Source of the DNA: Rhodospirillaceae bacterium
GTDB taxonomy: Bacteria > Pseudomonadota > Alphaproteobacteria > Rhodospirillales_A > Casp-alpha2
Assembly (NCBI GenBank): GCA_003488105.1
Contig: DNMS01000276.1
Span: 1,094 to 9,526, forward strand
DNA length: 8,433 bases
Direction: 5' to 3'
Positions 6,753 to 8,433 of the stretch are shown here, piece by piece. Under the pieces are notes generated by a model, which had not been told where the DNA came from, made no database searches, and saw only the letters and a list, made by a program, of their open reading frames with translations. A program made the position numbers and the translations under genes. Positions within the stretch are counted from its first letter, which is position 1. Every line of letters starts with the position of its first letter.

Positions 6753-8045
6753 TCAGGCTCCTTCTGCTGCCTGTAGCTTTTCCAGGTTTTTTGCGGCCCT
6801 GGTCAGGAACATCTCATCAAACAAGTCCATGACCCGGGCAACAGCGGATGGATGGATGTGGCGCTGGTCCTCCGTCCAGATTTCCTTGGAACAGACCGTC
6901 ACGACTTCGTAACTGGGGAAATAGAACACGTCCTTGTTGCGTTCGACGATTTCCTCCGCGGCAACCCGCAACACCGCCTTTGAATGTGTGTTGGCGGTGA
7001 TCACATGATGTTTATCCGCACGCCCCGTCGCCATGAACGGCACCGGCGAGACGCTGATGATGAGTTTCAGGTTCGGATTGTGGTGGCGCACGATGTCGAT
7101 AAACCGCTGGAGATGATCGATATTCTCCTGCACCGTCAGCTTTCGGTGAGTCAAAAGGCCGCGCATGTTCTGGTTGCGCGGGTTACGTGAAATATAGGTC
7201 TCGTCCGGCAGATACTGCCACGCCTCGTTCAGGCCCAAGGTAATGACGAAAACCTCGGCCTGTTCGAACACCGCACGCGTATTCGCCAGGTGTTTCTCCC
7301 GCTCCGCGGCATAGGCTTCAAGCGTGGGGAATGCCACCGCCTCGCGGTAAGGATCCATATAGGCGCTGCCGACATTGATCAAGAAGTTGCCGATGTTCTT
7401 CTCGCCGAAGGCGTTTTCGACGATCTGGGTAAAACTCGGTGTGTTGAACAAAATCCCCCACCGGCACGAAAACTGGACCGCCGGATTGTCCGGATCGCTT
7501 TCCGCCATCATGGTTCCCGTTTCAGGGTCATATGTCGTTTCCAGACACAGATAATTGAACCCGCGGCGGATCAGGTTTTGCGCGATCTCGACCGCGAAAC
7601 AACTGCCGGCGGATCCGATCACCGTGGACTGGTCGATAAACGGATATCGTGCCCCAAGCGGCAGAACCTCGTGCAGCGGCTTGCCGCCGTGGGTCGGATC
7701 CGGCCACCAGACCGCTTCAGGGTTGGGCTTCTTATTCGGATTGAAGCGGTCGTCGATATCATCCCGGGTGTTTTTGAAGTCGGTCAGTCGCTGCGCCTGG
7801 GCGACGGGATCGGCAGCCGCCTCGGGCAATAATTGCTCGCAGAAATCCAGGAAGGCATCCTGATCCGCGAGTTGACTACCGACAGAATTTAGCCTTTCCC
7901 GCAGAACCGTCTTGAAATCGTCATCATCGAAAATGTGATCGATCAGGATATCCACGGAACGGTTTTGCGACGGCACGAAAAGCATCTGCGTATGAAGTAT
8001 AAACATTGGGTTCGCCGTTTCACTTTTGTCGGCTGTGTCGTTCAT
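6753..8045 (-). CDS. GSCFA-domain protein (SGNH-hydrolase-like), possible glycan or surface modification enzyme
   Basis: The 430-residue protein contains the family-naming motif GSCFA at residues 147-151, within VIGSAGSCFAVEIAQNLIRRGFNY. The GSCFA family belongs to the SGNH-hydrolase clan. Matching catalytic blocks are visible: Ser148 in the motif as nucleophile, LGLNEAW (270-276) resembling the block III Asn motif, and EDQRHIHPSAV (392-402) supplying an Asp-x-x-His pair, D393 and H396. Most members are uncharacterised, and an esterase or acyltransferase on glycans is an inference from the fold. There is no signal peptide; the first 140 residues are charged and probably a separate N-terminal segment. 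The ATG at 8045 is well supported by AGGAG seven bases upstream. The dioxygenase-like gene fragment ends 60 bases upstream on the same strand, suggesting an operon. Genes for Maf, flagellin and FlbT nearby suggest a role in flagellar or surface decoration, unproven. Confidence 0.85.
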   Translation of the reverse strand: MNDTADKSETANPMFILHTQMLFVPSQNRSVDILIDHIFDDDDFKTVLRERLNSVGSQLADQDAFLDFCEQLLPEAAADPVAQAQRLTDFKNTRDDIDDRFNPNKKPNPEAVWWPDPTHGGKPLHEVLPLGARYPFIDQSTVIGSAGSCFAVEIAQNLIRRGFNYLCLETTYDPETGTMMAESDPDNPAVQFSCRWGILFNTPSFTQIVENAFGEKNIGNFLINVGSAYMDPYREAVAFPTLEAYAAEREKHLANTRAVFEQAEVFVITLGLNEAWQYLPDETYISRNPRNQNMRGLLTHRKLTVQENIDHLQRFIDIVRHHNPNLKLIISVSPVPFMATGRADKHHVITANTHSKAVLRVAAEEIVERNKDVFYFPSYEVVTVCSKEIWTEDQRHIHPSAVARVMDLFDEMFLTRAAKNLEKLQAAEGA

Positions 8046-8063
8046 TGATCAACTCCTGGTCTC
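8042..8063 (-). repeat. Inverted repeat, internal arm (ribosome-binding site and start of the GSCFA gene)
   Basis: These 22 bases are the exact reverse complement of 8412-8433. They contain the AGGAG Shine-Dalgarno sequence and the ATG of the GSCFA gene. The identity stops at 8064, where G faces a base that would require A. A functional translation start inside a repeat arm is unusual for a mobile-element end. Confidence 0.95.
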
Positions 8064-8105
8064 GTGCCGGTCAACCCGCCCTGCCGCTGGTATCCAGTCA
8101 CGTGA

Positions 8106-8411
8106 TTATCCTTCGTACCCGGGGGGAAACATCATCGTCGCAACGGCCCAGTCACAGACCGGCACGTCATCATTCTTTGCAAGCCCGGTTCCCTCGAAGG
8201 GCTCGAAGAACGCGGCACCCGGATGTTCCGAGACAAATACGCGGCCCGGTTCCCTCGCCAAATACTCGTCCCACGGCACCGGGCTCGGCAACATCAATAA
8301 CTGTAGGGTGTCGCGCTGCCCGGCCTTCGGCCTATTTCCTTGATGCAGAATGCGCGGTGCGGCGAACATGACGCCGTCACCCGCCGTCATCTCGGGGCGG
8401 TATGTCGTCAT
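8106..8411 (-). pseudogene. C-terminal fragment of a probable phytanoyl-CoA dioxygenase-like (2-oxoglutarate/Fe(II)) protein
   Basis: The 101-codon frame resembles the last third of a PhyH-type non-heme iron oxygenase. It opens directly in EMTAGDGVMFAAPRILHQGN (7-26), where His23 would be the distal iron ligand, and Arg33 ten residues on would be the 2-oxoglutarate-binding Arg. The family is normally about 250-300 residues. The N-terminal part with the His-x-Asp iron ligands is absent, so the fragment as seen should be inactive. The ATG at 8411 is therefore probably an internal Met codon rather than a true start, and no Shine-Dalgarno sequence precedes it. Immediately upstream (8412-8433) lies the inverted copy of the GSCFA leader, which introduces an in-frame stop. 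The break thus falls exactly at the repeat junction. This may be real disruption or a sequence-assembly chimera with the intact gene elsewhere. The gene is on the same strand as, and 60 bases upstream of, the GSCFA gene. Confidence 0.5.
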
Positions 8412-8433
8412 GAGACCAGGAGTTGATCAATGA
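8412..8433 (+). repeat. Inverted repeat, terminal arm at the right edge of the window
   Basis: These 22 bases are an exact inverted copy of 8042-8063 and reach the last base of the window. Read on the plus strand they carry AGGAG, a seven-base gap and ATG (8430-8432), that is, a second copy of the GSCFA gene start pointing rightwards. Whether a second copy of the gene follows cannot be seen. Confidence 0.95.

Noticed and set aside
7290..7832. 180-codon plus-strand frame opposite the GSCFA gene
   Set aside because: It is antisense to a protein with clear catalytic motifs and a strong ribosome-binding site, and has no recognisable domain.
8042..8433. Insertion-sequence interpretation of the 22-bp inverted repeat
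   Set aside because: The enclosed sequence encodes no transposase, the arm is a working gene start, and no target-site duplication can be seen.

Overview
The window looks like part of a flagellin synthesis and flagellin-modification locus from an alphaproteobacterium. The main marker is FlbT, a post-transcriptional flagellin regulator essentially confined to Alphaproteobacteria. The flagellin terminal domains and the moderately GC-rich codon use agree. A Rhodospirillales-like marine or aquatic lineage is my guess from the style of the flagellin and Maf proteins; it is not shown by the sequence. No rRNA, tRNA, transposase, phage gene or CRISPR array is visible.

Layout from left to right: (i) A minus-strand gene starting at 730 runs off the left edge and encodes a coiled-coil-rich protein I cannot name. 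(ii) It is divergent, across a 245-base promoter region, from a plus-strand Maf/DUF115 protein (976-3105), a family linked to glycosylation of flagellin. (iii) Convergent with Maf is a minus-strand TPR protein fused to a GT-B type glycosyltransferase domain (3158-4561). (iv) Upstream of it on the same strand, separated by a strong intrinsic terminator (4624-4661), is a complete 434-residue flagellin (4716-6020). (v) A 278-base regulatory region separates flagellin from divergent flbT (6299-6736). (vi) Convergent with flbT, only 16 bases away, is a minus-strand GSCFA-domain protein (6753-8045). It is preceded by the C-terminal part of a probable phytanoyl-CoA-dioxygenase-like enzyme (8106-8411), apparently in the same operon.

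A plausible joint reading is that flagellin is the substrate, FlbT tunes flagellin mRNA use, and Maf plus the TPR-glycosyltransferase decorate flagellin. The GSCFA protein and the dioxygenase-like protein may act in the same surface or glycan modification chemistry, but that link rests on position alone.

The most unusual feature is structural. The last 22 bases of the window (8412-8433) are an exact reverse complement of 8042-8063, the ribosome-binding site and start codon of the GSCFA gene. The copy ends at the final base and cuts the dioxygenase-like gene at an internal point. This could be a fold-back assembly or amplification artefact at a contig end, or a real inverted duplication; the window alone cannot decide.
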